64,000 nucleotides of DNA from Arthrobacter_M sp030063245 (GCF_051131705.1 NZ_CP180316.1:434001-498000); one strand, 5' to 3'; numbered from the stretch's first letter, positions 17,389 to 27,376 are shown. Notes: a model not told the origin generated them from the letters alone. Program-made: numbers and translations.

Positions 17389-17411
17389 ATATATCCGGGC
17401 ACCGGATGTAT
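17389..17411. promoter_or_regulatory. Palindrome upstream of narG
   Basis: ATATATCCGG and CCGGATGTAT form 10-bp arms (one mismatch) around GCA in the 112-bp gap before narG. It could be an operator for the nar operon or a weak hairpin after marR. It does not match an FNR box (TTGAT-N4-ATCAA). Confidence 0.4.
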
Positions 17412-17479
17412 TTGCCTTTACTGCGCCGGTATGCCGTAGTGGTCTAGCGCGGCAGGACGACAGACCCTAGGGTGTGACC

Positions 17480-20400
17480 ATGGCTGACGGACCGTTTGTG
17501 CCGGGATTCGATGGACCGGCGTCGGATGCAATGCTGAAACTAGGTCGGTTCTTCACGAAATGGGACCAGACCGATGATGGACGGGCCGTCTTCCGTGAAG
17601 GCGGCAGGAAAGGCGATGTCTTCTACCGGGACAGGTGGAGCCACGATAAGGTGGTCCGGTCCACCCACGGGGTGAACTGCACCGGGTCCTGCTCCTGGAA
17701 GGTCTACGTCAAGGACGGAATCATCACCTGGGAGTCGCAGCAGACGGATTATCCGTCCGTCGGGGCGGACTCTCCCGAGTACGAGCCACGGGGCTGTCCG
17801 CGCGGGGCGGCGTTCTCCTGGTACACGTATTCGCCCACCCGGGTCCGGTTCCCGTATGCCCGCGGCGTGCTGGTGGAAATGTACCGCGAGGCCAAGGGCA
17901 GGCTGAAGGATCCGGTGCTGGCCTGGGCGGACGTGGTCACCGACCCGGTACGACGGCGGCGCTACCAGCAGGCGCGCGGTAAGGGTGGGCTGGTGCGGCT
18001 CTCCTGGCAGGAGGCCATCGAAATGGCGGCCGCCGCGCACATCCACACGATCAAGACGTACGGGCCGGACCGTTGCTCGGGTTTTTCCCCGATTCCGGCG
18101 ATGTCCATGGTCTCGCACGCCGTCGGCAACCGGTTCATTCAGCTGATCGGCGGGGTGATGACCTCCTTCTACGACTGGTACGCGGATCTTCCCGTGGCCA
18201 GTCCGCAGGTGTTCGGTGACCAGACCGATGTCCCGGAATCCGGTGACTGGTGGGACTCCACCTACCTGATGATGTGGGGCTCCAACGTTCCGGTGACCCG
18301 TACACCGGACGCGCACTGGATGACGGAGGTGCGCTACCGCGGGACCAAGGTGGTCTCCGTCAGCCCCGACTATGCGGACAATACCAAGTTCGCGGACGAG
18401 TGGCTGCCCGCGCAGGCCGGAACGGACGCAGCCCTGGCCATGGCGATGGGCCACGTCATGCTCAAGGAATTCTTCGTCGACCGCGATGTTCCGTACTTCT
18501 CCGAGTACGTGAGGAAGTACACGGACCTGCCGTTCCTGGTGCGGATTGAGGAGCACGACGACGGCGGGCTGGTTCCGACGAAGTTCCTCACTGCCGCTGA
18601 CCTCCCGGCGGAGGCCGGCGCGGAGGATCCGGCCTTCCGCACGGTGCTCTTTGACAAGCTGACCCGGCGCTCTGTGGTGCCCAACGGATCGATGGGGTTC
18701 CGCTACAACGAGTCCGGCAAGGGCAAATGGAACCTGGACTTGGCGGGCGTCGATCCGGCGCTGTCACTGCTGGAAGTCTCCGGCGAGAGCGCCGAAATCC
18801 TGCTGCCCTGTTTCGAAGACCCGGCCGGGGCCGGCAGTGTGCTGCGCCGCGGCGTGCCGGTCATACGAGTGGACGGGCACCTCGTCACCACGGTGTTCGA
18901 TCTCATGCTGGCCCAGTACGGCGTCGGCCGGCCGGGGCTGCCCGGCGACTGGGCCGCCGACTACGACGACTCAAGCACCCCGTACACCCCGGCCTGGCAG
19001 GAGGAAATCACCAGCGTCCCGGCGCAGGCCTGCATCCGCGTGGCGCGGGAATTCGCCCGCAACGCCGAGCAGTCAAAGGGCCGCTCGATGATCATCATGG
19101 GCGCCGGGATCTGTCAATGGTTCCACGGCGATGCCACCTACCGGGCGGTGCTGGCGCTGGTCATGCTCACCGGCTGTATGGGCCGCAACGGAGGCGGCTG
19201 GGCGCACTATGTGGGGCAGGAAAAGACCCGTCCGGCGACCGGCTGGGTTTCAATAGCCAATGCCCTGGACTGGGCCCGGCCGCCGCGGACCATGATCGGC
19301 ACCGGCTACTGGTACATGCACACGGATCAATGGCGCCAGGACGGCTATTCGGCGGACGCGCTGAAATCCCCGCTTTCGTCGGGGAGCCTGGACGGCATGC
19401 ACACAGCGGACACCATCGCCCAGTCCGCAAGGCTCGGGTGGATGCCGTTTTACCCGCAGTTCAGCAGGAACCCGCTGGACATCGCGGACGAAGCGGAAGC
19501 CGCCGTCGCGGCCGGCACCGCGAAGGATACGCCGTCGTATATCGCGGATGCGCTCAAGAACCGGACGCTGACGCCCGCCATCGAGGACGTGGACGCGCCG
19601 GAAAACTGGCCGCGGACCCTGGTGCTGTGGCGATCGAATCTGTTCGGATCCTCGGCCAAGGGCAATGAGTACTTCCTCCGTAACCTGCTCGGAACCCACA
19701 ACAATGTGATGGGCGAAGACCATGCCGAAGGGCTCAAGCCGCGGGACGTGAAATGGCATGAGCAGGCGCCGGAGGGCAAGCTCGACCTGCTGGTATCCGC
19801 CGATTTCCGGATGACCTCCACCACGCTGCTCTCCGATATCGTCTTCCCCGCGGCCACCTGGTATGAGAAGCACGACCTCTCATCCACCGATATGCACCCG
19901 TTTGTGCACGCCTTCACTCCCGCGATCGATCCGCCGTGGGAAACCAAGACGGACTTCGAGACCTTCCACCTGCTGGCGGAAGAATTTTCCCGGCAGGCCA
20001 AGACCCACTTGGGCACCCGGCGCGATCTGGTCAGCGTGCCCGTCCAGCACGACACTCCGGGCCAGATCGCCCAGCCCGGCGGGGTCGTCCGGGACTGGCG
20101 GGAGCCCGGCGTCCCGGCGGTTCCGGGAAAGAACATGCCCGTCTTTTCCGTCGTCGAGCGGGACTATACGGCCATCGCCGACAAGCTTGCCGCCGTCGGC
20201 CCGCTGGCCGACAAGCTGGGCTTCACCGTCAAGAACGTCAATTACAAGCTTGCGGGCGCCCTGGACCGGCTCAGCCACGCCAACGGCGTGATGCTCGGCG
20301 GCGCGGCCAACGGACGTCCGGCGATAGACACGGACGCGAAGATGGCCGAAGCCATCCTCGCGTTCTCCGGGACCACCAACGGTTCCCTCGCGGTGCAGGG

Positions 20401-21193
20401 CTTCAAGGACCTGGAAATCCGCACCGGCCGCAAGCTGGCCGATCTGGCGGAGGGATCCGAGGAGAAATTCATCACCTTCGCCCAGACCCAGGCGGGCCCC
20501 GTGCCGGTGATCACCTCCCCGGAATGGTCCGGATCGGAGTCCGGCGGCCGGCGCTATTCCCCCTTCACCATCAATGTGGAGCGGCTCAAGCCCTGGCACA
20601 CCCTCACCGGGAGGATGCATTTCTTCCTCGACCACGACTGGATCCGCGATGTCGGGGAGGCGCTGCCCATCTACCGGCCGCCGCTGGACATGCAACGGCT
20701 CTTCGGCGAACCGAAGCTGGGGCCGAACGGGACGAAGGAGGTGGTGGTGCGCTACCTGACCCCGCACTCGAAGTGGTCCATCCACTCCGAATACCAGGAC
20801 AACCTGCTGATGCTCTCACTCTCCCGCGGCGGACCCACCGTCTGGATGAGCCCGGCGGATGCGGCTTCCATCGAGGCCAAGGACAACGACTGGGTCGAAT
20901 GCGTTAATATCAACGGTGTCTACGTGGCGCGGGCCGTGGTCAGCCACCGCATGCCGGAGGGCGTGGTCTACGTCTACCACGCCCAGGAGCGCACCATCGA
21001 TGTGCCCAAGTCTGAGGCGACCGGGCGGCGCGGCGGCATCCACAACTCGCTGACCCGGCTGTTGATCAAGCCTTCGCACCTGATCGGCGGCTACGCCCAG
21101 CTGACCTACGCGTTCAACTACCTTGGCCCCACCGGAAACCAGCGCGACAACGTTTCCACCATCCGCCGGCGTTCCCAGGAGGTGCAGTACTGA
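17480..21193 (+). CDS. narG: Respiratory nitrate reductase, alpha subunit
   Basis: The catalytic subunit reduces nitrate to nitrite with bis-MGD molybdenum at the cytoplasmic face of the membrane. It is 1237 aa, full length for NarG. The FS0 iron-sulfur ligands are present: His63, Cys67 and Cys71 in HGVNCTGSCSW, and Cys106 in RGCPRG. The Mo-ligand region YADLPVASPQVFGDQTD with its aspartate follows. The C-terminal molybdopterin dinucleotide domain (MSPADAASIEAKDNDWVE) is complete. The ATG at 17480 is chosen; a GTG two codons earlier is possible. It is the first gene of narGHJI, with its stop overlapping the narH start (TGATG). Confidence 0.96.
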   Translation: MADGPFVPGFDGPASDAMLKLGRFFTKWDQTDDGRAVFREGGRKGDVFYRDRWSHDKVVRSTHGVNCTGSCSWKVYVKDGIITWESQQTDYPSVGADSPEYEPRGCPRGAAFSWYTYSPTRVRFPYARGVLVEMYREAKGRLKDPVLAWADVVTDPVRRRRYQQARGKGGLVRLSWQEAIEMAAAAHIHTIKTYGPDRCSGFSPIPAMSMVSHAVGNRFIQLIGGVMTSFYDWYADLPVASPQVFGDQTDVPESGDWWDSTYLMMWGSNVPVTRTPDAHWMTEVRYRGTKVVSVSPDYADNTKFADEWLPAQAGTDAALAMAMGHVMLKEFFVDRDVPYFSEYVRKYTDLPFLVRIEEHDDGGLVPTKFLTAADLPAEAGAEDPAFRTVLFDKLTRRSVVPNGSMGFRYNESGKGKWNLDLAGVDPALSLLEVSGESAEILLPCFEDPAGAGSVLRRGVPVIRVDGHLVTTVFDLMLAQYGVGRPGLPGDWAADYDDSSTPYTPAWQEEITSVPAQACIRVAREFARNAEQSKGRSMIIMGAGICQWFHGDATYRAVLALVMLTGCMGRNGGGWAHYVGQEKTRPATGWVSIANALDWARPPRTMIGTGYWYMHTDQWRQDGYSADALKSPLSSGSLDGMHTADTIAQSARLGWMPFYPQFSRNPLDIADEAEAAVAAGTAKDTPSYIADALKNRTLTPAIEDVDAPENWPRTLVLWRSNLFGSSAKGNEYFLRNLLGTHNNVMGEDHAEGLKPRDVKWHEQAPEGKLDLLVSADFRMTSTTLLSDIVFPAATWYEKHDLSSTDMHPFVHAFTPAIDPPWETKTDFETFHLLAEEFSRQAKTHLGTRRDLVSVPVQHDTPGQIAQPGGVVRDWREPGVPAVPGKNMPVFSVVERDYTAIADKLAAVGPLADKLGFTVKNVNYKLAGALDRLSHANGVMLGGAANGRPAIDTDAKMAEAILAFSGTTNGSLAVQGFKDLEIRTGRKLADLAEGSEEKFITFAQTQAGPVPVITSPEWSGSESGGRRYSPFTINVERLKPWHTLTGRMHFFLDHDWIRDVGEALPIYRPPLDMQRLFGEPKLGPNGTKEVVVRYLTPHSKWSIHSEYQDNLLMLSLSRGGPTVWMSPADAASIEAKDNDWVECVNINGVYVARAVVSHRMPEGVVYVYHAQERTIDVPKSEATGRRGGIHNSLTRLLIKPSHLIGGYAQLTYAFNYLGPTGNQRDNVSTIRRRSQEVQY

Positions 21194-22995
21194 TGCGTGT
21201 AATGGCTCAAATGGGCATGGTCATGAACCTGGATAAATGCATCGGCTGCCACACCTGTTCGGTCACCTGCAAACAGGCCTGGACCAACCGGGCCGGCACC
21301 GAATATGTCTGGTTCAACAATGTGGAAACGCGGCCCGGGCAGGGGTATCCGCGCCGGTATGAGGATTAGGAAAAATGGCAGGGCGGCTGGTCGCTGAACA
21401 AGCGCGGGAAACTGGTCCTCAAGGCCGGCGGACGGGTCAAGAAGATGCTCGGACTCTTCGCCAGCCCGGTCCAGCCCGAGCTCAAGGATTACTACGAACC
21501 CTGGACCTACGACTACAAGACCCTGATCGATGCGCCCTTGGGCGACGATTTTCCGGTGGCCCGGCCAAAGTCACTGATCACCGGCAAGGATACGAAAATC
21601 AGCTGGTCCGCCAACTGGGACGATGACCTGGGCGGCGCCCCCGAAATGGGGCACCTGGATCCGATCGTCGAAAAGGTCCGCCGTGAATCCGAAGCCAAGA
21701 TCCAACTTGAATTCGAAAAGACCTTCATGTTCTACCTGCCGCGGATCTGTGAGCACTGCCTGAATCCCTCCTGCATGGCGTCCTGCCCCTCCGGCGCCAT
21801 CTACAAGCGGGTGGAAGACGGCATCGTCCTGGTGGACCAGGACAAGTGCCGCGGCTGGCGCCAATGCGTCACGGGGTGCCCGTACAAGAAAATGTATTTC
21901 AACCACAAGACCGGCAAGGCCGAAAAATGCACCTTCTGCTATCCCCGGATCGAGGTTGGACTGCCGACCGTTTGTTCTGAAACCTGCGTCGGTCGGCTGC
22001 GTTACCTTGGGCTCTTCCTGTACGACGCCGACAAGGTCACCGCGGCTGCGTCAGTGACCGACCCGCAGGAACTGTACGACGCGCAGATGGACGTGCTGCT
22101 TGATCCGCACGACCCGGCGGTGATGGCTGAGGCGCGGGCGCAGGGCATCCAGGAGGACTGGATCGACGCGGCGCAGCGCTCGCCGGTTTATGCGCTAACC
22201 AAGGTCTACAAGGTGGCGCTGCCCTTGCACCCCGAATACCGGACGATGCCGATGGTTTGGTACGTCCCGCCGCTGTCCCCTGTGGTGGACCTGCTCAAGG
22301 AACAGGGCCACGACGCCGAGGACCATGGAAACCTTTTTGGCGCCATCGATGCCCTGCGGATTCCGGTCGAGTACCTGGCGGAGCTGTTCACCGCCGGCGA
22401 TGCGGACAGGGTCACCGACGTCCTGAAAAAGCTCGCTGCCATGCGCTCCTATATGCGGGGTATCAGCCTGGGCAATGATCCGGATGATTCCATCCCTTCC
22501 GCGGTGGGCATGGAAGGCCAGGAAATGTATGAAATGTACCGTCTCATGGCCATCGCCAAATACGAGGAACGCTATGTCATCCCCAAGGCCCACGTGGAAC
22601 AGGCCCATGATCTGGAGGAAATGGGCTGTTCCCTGGACTTCGACGGCGGTCCGGGCATGCAGGATACGCCGTTCGGCGAGGCCAGCGGCAAACCCACGCC
22701 GGTGGCGGTGGAAACGTTCCATGCGCTGCGCGACCGGCAGACCTCCGATTCCGTCGCCGGCGAAGAGTCCCTGCGGGGCAGGGTCAACCTGCTCAATTGG
22801 GACGGCAACGGGACGCCCCGCGGGCTCTTCCCGGACAAGCGGGACGAGCCGCAGATGAGCGCGGATTCCCCCGCCCACAGCGGGGGCCGTGCCGGTCCCA
22901 GCCCCGACGCCGGCGGACCCAGCGCCTCGGCTTCCGGGGCGTCGGGAAACCCCGCGGACAATGACCCCGATGCCATCGCCCGGGAGGAGCCATGA
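21193..22995 (+). pseudogene. narH: Respiratory nitrate reductase, beta subunit, interrupted by an in-frame TAG
   Basis: The electron-transfer subunit with four Fe-S clusters between NarI haem and NarG. Codons 1-58 read MRVMAQMGMVMNLDKCIGCH and on to YPRRYED, then TAG (21367-21369) stands where homologues have Gln before EKWQGGW. The frame then stays open to 22995, giving 600 codons in all, normal NarH length. Downstream cysteine clusters are intact (ICEHCLNPSCMASCP, CRGWRQCVTGCP, CTFC). A CAG-to-TAG transition explains the lesion. A late internal ATG at 21445 has no good ribosome site and would lack the first cluster ligands. The possibilities are a true nonsense mutation, suppression or a base-call error. 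Confidence 0.9.
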
Positions 22996-23678
22996 GGAAG
23001 AGGGACAAATCGGCCAGTAACAAGGCGGGCGACAAAACGGCCGCGTCAGCGGGTGGGAGGACAGCCCGTGACAGGGCGGTTTATCTGGCGGCATCCTGGT
23101 GTCTTTCCTACCCGGACCAAGAGGTGCTGGAACGGCTGCCGCTGATCCGGTCCGTGCTCAAGCGGCATCCGGGCGCAGGCGAGGACTTCGAGCCGGTTCT
23201 GGCGCACCTGAGCTCCGGTACGCCGATGGATGTCCAGGCCCGCTATGTTAAGGAATTCGACCTCGGCAAGCGCCACGCCCTGCACCTGTCCTACTGGACC
23301 GACGGTGACACGCGCCGGCGGGGCGAGGTCCTGGGCGCCTTCAAACAGGTCTACCGGCGCAGCGACTTCCTAGTGGACACCCATGGCGAACTGCCGGACT
23401 ACCTCCCGATGGTGCTGGAGTTCGCCGCCCGCGTGGATGTGGACGCCGGCCGGGATCTGCTGATCCAGTACCGGCCCAGCCTGGAAATGCTCCGGCTCGG
23501 TCTGCTCGATGACAAGCTGCCCCATACCCGGATCCTGCAGGCCATCTGTGACACCCTGCCCGGAAAATCCCCCGCCGATCAACAGGCCGTCATGAAGATG
23601 GCCGGCTACGGCCCACCCACCGAATCGGTTGGCCTGGAGCCCTACGATCCGCGGCTGCTCCCGCTGAAAGGGACCTGA
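22992..23678 (+). CDS. narJ: Nitrate reductase molybdenum cofactor assembly chaperone
   Basis: A dedicated TorD/NarJ-type chaperone that holds apo-NarGH while the molybdenum cofactor and FS0 cluster are inserted; it is not part of the final complex. At 228 aa it is all-helical, with the family segment LAASWCLSYPDQEVLERLPLIRSVL near residues 32-56 and YVKEFDLGKRHALHLSYWTDGDTRRRGE around 84-111. A Lys/Ala-rich disordered N-terminus of about 28 residues precedes the domain. Its ATG overlaps the narH stop (ATGA), so its translation is normally coupled to narH. Confidence 0.93.
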   Translation: MRKRDKSASNKAGDKTAASAGGRTARDRAVYLAASWCLSYPDQEVLERLPLIRSVLKRHPGAGEDFEPVLAHLSSGTPMDVQARYVKEFDLGKRHALHLSYWTDGDTRRRGEVLGAFKQVYRRSDFLVDTHGELPDYLPMVLEFAARVDVDAGRDLLIQYRPSLEMLRLGLLDDKLPHTRILQAICDTLPGKSPADQQAVMKMAGYGPPTESVGLEPYDPRLLPLKGT

Positions 23679-23679
23679 C

Positions 23680-24432
23680 ATGGACATCCTGCTCTGGGGC
23701 GTGCTGCCCTACGTCATGATGGTCGTGCTGGTTGGCGGCTTGATCTGGCGGTACAGGTACGACCAGTTCGGCTGGACCACCCGGTCCTCCCAGCTGTACG
23801 AATCAAGGCTGCTGCGCATTGGCTCGCCCGTCTTCCATTTCGGCCTGCTCGCCGTCATCGCCGGTCATTTCTTTGGGCTGGTCATCCCGCTGTCGTGGAC
23901 GCGGGCTGTAGGGATGAGCCAGGAGTTCTACCATTTCAATGCCCTCGTGGTGGGCGGGATCGCCGGTGTCGGCACGCTGGGCGGCATCCTCCTGCTCATC
24001 TACCGCCGTCGAACGACCGGGCCGGTATTTATGGCCACAACAAAGAACGACAAGAGCATGTATATAGTCCTCACCGCGGCCATTATCTTCGGGCTATGGA
24101 CCACACTGGCCAGCGTGTTTCTTGGCGGAGAGGGGCATAATTATCGCGAGACCGTCGCGCCCTGGTTCCGGTCCCTTTTCGTTTTCCAGCCGGATGTCAC
24201 GGCCATGGCCAGCGCTCCGTTCTCCTTCCATCTGCATACGCTGGTGGGGATGCTCCTTTTCACGATCTGGCCGTTCACCCGCCTCGTGCATGCCTTCACG
24301 GCCCCGCTGCACTACCTGTTCCGCCCGTACATCGTTTACCGCTCACGGGACAAAGGCCGGACCTCCAGCGCGCCGGTGCGCCGAGGCTGGTCCGCAGTCG
24401 GCACCAGGGACCGCGATACACGTCATCGCTGA
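23680..24432 (+). CDS. narI: Respiratory nitrate reductase, gamma subunit (cytochrome b)
   Basis: A membrane di-haem cytochrome b of 250 aa that oxidises menaquinol and passes electrons to NarH. Five hydrophobic helices are apparent. The haem-ligand histidines are in SPVFHFGLLAVIAGHFFGL (helix 2) and SFHLHTLVGMLLFTIWPFTRLVHAFTAP (helix 5). The start follows the narJ stop by one base. The C-terminus is a short basic tail that runs into a perfect 18-bp duplication spanning the stop codon. Confidence 0.94.
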   Translation: MDILLWGVLPYVMMVVLVGGLIWRYRYDQFGWTTRSSQLYESRLLRIGSPVFHFGLLAVIAGHFFGLVIPLSWTRAVGMSQEFYHFNALVVGGIAGVGTLGGILLLIYRRRTTGPVFMATTKNDKSMYIVLTAAIIFGLWTTLASVFLGGEGHNYRETVAPWFRSLFVFQPDVTAMASAPFSFHLHTLVGMLLFTIWPFTRLVHAFTAPLHYLFRPYIVYRSRDKGRTSSAPVRRGWSAVGTRDRDTRHR

Positions 24433-24460
24433 TTCACAAAGCATCGCTGATTCACAAAGC
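24425..24460. repeat. Perfect 18-bp tandem duplication spanning the narI stop codon
   Basis: The unit ATCGCTGATTCACAAAGC occurs twice without a gap. The first copy contains the narI TGA (24430-24432), so the protein is unchanged by the second copy. Confidence 0.9.
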
Positions 24461-24554
24461 GAACTTGGGCCTGCAGAGCACCACTATGCCGGTCCCGAGC
24501 CCATCGGACGCACTTATGGACGCCACAGCGCGAGAACCAGCCCAAGACAGCAGA

Positions 24555-24584
24555 ACCCCCGGCGGGCTTTCGCCTGCCGGGGGT
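24555..24584. terminator. Terminator hairpin after narI / tRNA-Ser(GCU)
   Basis: A 13-bp GC-rich stem (ACCCCCGGCGGGC with GCCTGCCGGGGGT, one G-U) around TTTC lies between the narI stop and the 3' end of the oppositely oriented tRNA-Ser. A long T run is missing. Confidence 0.7.
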
Positions 24585-24600
24585 CCTGCTGTAACTGACT

Positions 24601-24691
24601 TGGCGGAGACGGGGGGATTTGAACCCCCGGTGGAGTTGTGCCCCACACTTCATTAGCAGTGAAGCCCATTCGGCCGCTCTGGCACGTCTCC
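24601..24691 (-). tRNA. tRNA-Ser (anticodon GCU)
   Basis: A class II tRNA with a long variable arm on the minus strand. The acceptor GGAGACG pairs with CGTCTCC, the anticodon loop CTGCTAA gives GCU, and the T loop is GTTCAAATC. The mature body is 24604-24691 (88 nt), and a CCA end is encoded at 24603-24601. It reads AGC/AGU. Confidence 0.95.
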
Positions 24692-24899
24692 AGCGCTGAC
24701 CCCGGTAGAAGCCCGGAGCCAGCCTACCTAGGTTACCTAAAAGAGCGGCTGCAAAGCAAAACGTCCACCGGGCGCATCCGGCACATGGACCAGGCGGGCC
24801 GGATTCTGAGGGACCGCGGTGCGCTTCGTAGGGTGGCACCCATTATGGACCCGGCGGACTGCGTCCTGCGCCGCGGCGAGCGTCGGTTAAGCTCGAATC

Positions 24900-26879
24900 A
24901 TGGTTGATGCGAGCAGGCTCCGGGTGGTGATTGTGGGAGCGGGTCCGCGTGGAACGTCAGTGCTGGAGCGTCTGCTCGCCCGCTGCGCCCTAAGTCCCGG
25001 AGGGCAACCCGGCCTGGACATCGACCTGATCGATCCCTATCCGGCGGGACCCGGACATGTCTGGCGGACGGACCAGTCGCCGCTGTACCTGATGAATACG
25101 CCGTCGTTTTTTCCCACCCTGATCCCGGATCAGGCAATGAGTGCTGTGCCGCTGACCGGAGGCAGCTTTGACGACTGGCGCCGCCAGCAGCGGAGCCTCC
25201 CGGACTCTGACCTGACTGCCGCCGAAACAGCGGAACTGGCCGCGCTCGAAGCCGACGGCTTCCCCAGCCGTGCCCTCTACGGACGGTATCTGCGCCGTAC
25301 CTTCGCCGCGCTGCTGGAGCACGCCCCGTCGGGCACCACCATCCGGGTCCACGCCACCAGTGCCACACGCGTCCGCGCCGCTGTTCGCCCGGTCGTCTCC
25401 GCCGGGGCGCTCCCCGGTGCCCCGGAACAGACGGCGGCCGGACAGTTCGTCGTCGAACTCGCCGATGGAGGCGCCCTCGCGGCCGACCACGTGGTTCTGG
25501 CATTGGGGCATCTGCCCGCGCGGCTGAACCCGCATCAACAGCAGCTGGCGGCCAGTGCCCGGAAGCTTGGACTGCGCTATTGGCCCCCAGCCGTTCCCAA
25601 CGACGTGGACTGGGATGAAGTGCCGGGCGGCGAACCGGTGCTTGTCCGCGGCATGGGACTGAATTTCTTCGACGTCGTCGGTCAGCTGACGCAGGGTAGG
25701 GGAGGCCGCTTTGAAGCCACCGGGGAGCAGCCCGGTGAAGTCCTGAATTACCTTCCGTCCGGCCGGGAACCGCTGATCCTGGCCGCGTCCCGCCGTGGCG
25801 CGCCCTACCGTGCCAAGGCCGCGCTGACCACCTACTACCCGCAGGGCGTCGGCCTGCGCTTTTTCACAGAAGAGGCCGTTTCCGCACTGACCGCCGCCGG
25901 TATCCAGCCCGGATTCGACCAGGACCTGTGGCCGCTGCTGCACCGCGACGCGCTGTGGGCCTACTACTGCACGCTGGCGCGCAGCGACGACGGGGCTGCC
26001 CTCCGATCCGGTTTCCTGGCTGAGCTGGACACATTGCTCTCCCATTCGACGGCGGCGGGCAGCGGTTGGGAGGGCGATGTCGACGCACTGGTGGCCCGGT
26101 CCGTGCCGGCCGCGTTTCGGCTGGATCTGCCGGGCCTGGCGCGTCCCTTCGCCGGGCGCTCCTTCGCCTCGCACGCCGAGTTCGACGACGCCGTGGAGAC
26201 CTATCTGCAAGCTGACGCGCGCGGTTCCGCCGCCGGCGAGACGGATCCGGTCAAGATGGCCATCGGCGTATTGAATGCGGGACGGGCGGTGATTAAAGCC
26301 CTCGTCGCCGACGGCGGCATCACCGGCGAGTCCTGGCTGGGCGGCCTGCGCGGCTGGTTCGAGGCCTTCGTGGAAGGCCTTGCCAGCGGGCCGCCGGCCC
26401 TGCGCATGGAGCAGCTGGCCGCGCTGGCGCGTGCCGGCGTCGTCCGCTTTGTCGGCCCCGACCCGGTGTTTGGCGTCGATCCTGAGGATGGAACGTTCAC
26501 GGCCATCTCGCCCTGGGTCAAGGCTGAACCGCTGCGGGCGCGGTCTCTGGTCGAGGCTCTGGCGCCTGCGAACCTCGTGCTCATGAACCGTTCCCCCCTG
26601 CTGGAGGGCCTGCTGGCCGACGGTCTGGTGCGTCCGCGGATCATGATTGCGGCCGACGGCGAACCCGTGGTTACCAGCGGTTTGGAGGTGACGGCCCCAC
26701 CGTATCGGCCGATCGGGGCCAGCGGAGGCCGCACCGAAGGACTGTACGTGCTGGGACTCCAGCTGTCTTCCGTGCAGTGGGGCACCGCCATCGCAGCGGA
26801 ATCCCGGGGAAAATACCGCAGCGGTTACCGCACCCTCCAGGATGCGGATCTGATCGCGGCGGACATTTTGGCCTCCTGA
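24900..26879 (+). CDS. FAD/NAD(P)-binding protein (FAD-NAD(P)-binding domain, PF13454 type)
   Basis: A large putative flavoprotein of 659 aa. The N-terminus has a Rossmann motif, LRVVIVGAGPRGTSVLERLL (about residues 7-26), and a second conserved block, IDLIDPYPAGPGHVWRTDQS, which defines the uncharacterised FAD-NAD(P)-binding family. A second nucleotide region DHVVLALGHLP is near residue 198. The C-terminus has GLYVLGLQLSSVQWGTAIAAE, again typical of flavin monooxygenase-like folds. The substrate is unknown. It is monocistronic, between two tRNA-Ser genes, and its promoter is close to the ATG. Confidence 0.85.
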   Translation: MVDASRLRVVIVGAGPRGTSVLERLLARCALSPGGQPGLDIDLIDPYPAGPGHVWRTDQSPLYLMNTPSFFPTLIPDQAMSAVPLTGGSFDDWRRQQRSLPDSDLTAAETAELAALEADGFPSRALYGRYLRRTFAALLEHAPSGTTIRVHATSATRVRAAVRPVVSAGALPGAPEQTAAGQFVVELADGGALAADHVVLALGHLPARLNPHQQQLAASARKLGLRYWPPAVPNDVDWDEVPGGEPVLVRGMGLNFFDVVGQLTQGRGGRFEATGEQPGEVLNYLPSGREPLILAASRRGAPYRAKAALTTYYPQGVGLRFFTEEAVSALTAAGIQPGFDQDLWPLLHRDALWAYYCTLARSDDGAALRSGFLAELDTLLSHSTAAGSGWEGDVDALVARSVPAAFRLDLPGLARPFAGRSFASHAEFDDAVETYLQADARGSAAGETDPVKMAIGVLNAGRAVIKALVADGGITGESWLGGLRGWFEAFVEGLASGPPALRMEQLAALARAGVVRFVGPDPVFGVDPEDGTFTAISPWVKAEPLRARSLVEALAPANLVLMNRSPLLEGLLADGLVRPRIMIAADGEPVVTSGLEVTAPPYRPIGASGGRTEGLYVLGLQLSSVQWGTAIAAESRGKYRSGYRTLQDADLIAADILAS

Positions 26880-26986
26880 GCCGGGGCATGGGCCTGTGGC
26901 CGGCCTGGCATCGGCTTGGCGGTGGGCAAGGTACCGACTTGGCCCTTGCCCTGACACCAGCCCTCGGTCCGTTTTCGGATGGCATC

Positions 26987-27034
26987 AAGAAACAGGCCGA
27001 CCGGCTTAATCCTCGGATTGTGCCAACCGGCCTG
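26987..27034 (-). terminator. Rho-independent terminator after tRNA-Ser(UGA)
   Basis: On the minus strand CAGGCCGGTTGGC pairs with GCCGGTCGGCCTG (13 bp, three G-U), the loop contains a second small stem AATCC/GGATT, and TTTCTT follows. It lies 26 bp after the tRNA 3' end. Confidence 0.75.
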
Positions 27035-27059
27035 TGATCCGTGCGTACGCTGCACTTTG

Positions 27060-27147
27060 CGGAAGGTGCGAGATTCGAACTCGCGGTACGGGGTTACCGC
27101 ACACTGGTTTTCAAGACCAGCTCCATCGGCCGCTCGGACAACCTTCC
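27060..27147 (-). tRNA. tRNA-Ser (anticodon UGA)
   Basis: A class II tRNA of 88 nt on the minus strand. The acceptor GGAAGGT pairs with ACCTTCC, the anticodon loop CTTGAAA gives UGA, a long variable arm is present, and the T loop is GTTCGAATC. No CCA is encoded, unlike the tRNA-Ser(GCU) 2.4 kb away. Confidence 0.95.
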
Positions 27148-27376
27148 TTAGCTAGTAGTCTTCCATATCGGGAGCTGTGCCACGAAATGGCCGGGTCGGT
27201 CAGCGCCGGCGTCCGTTACGCCGCCGGCGTGTGCCTGTGTTCGACCAGGGCCCCCGTTGCGTTCGGGTGGTCGACAGGCGGCCCGAGGCCCCCGGGCGGG
27301 AAACCGGGAAACCAGGAAACCGGCAACAGGGAAATAAGTTAGCCCCGCTCAAGAGGTTATCCCCAACTCGAAATAA

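Noticed and set aside
21367..21369. TAG in narH as a pyrrolysine or programmed readthrough codon
   Set aside because: Homologues have Gln at this place, no downstream PYLIS-like structure is apparent, and pyrrolysine use is not expected in this lineage; a nonsense mutation or base error is simpler.
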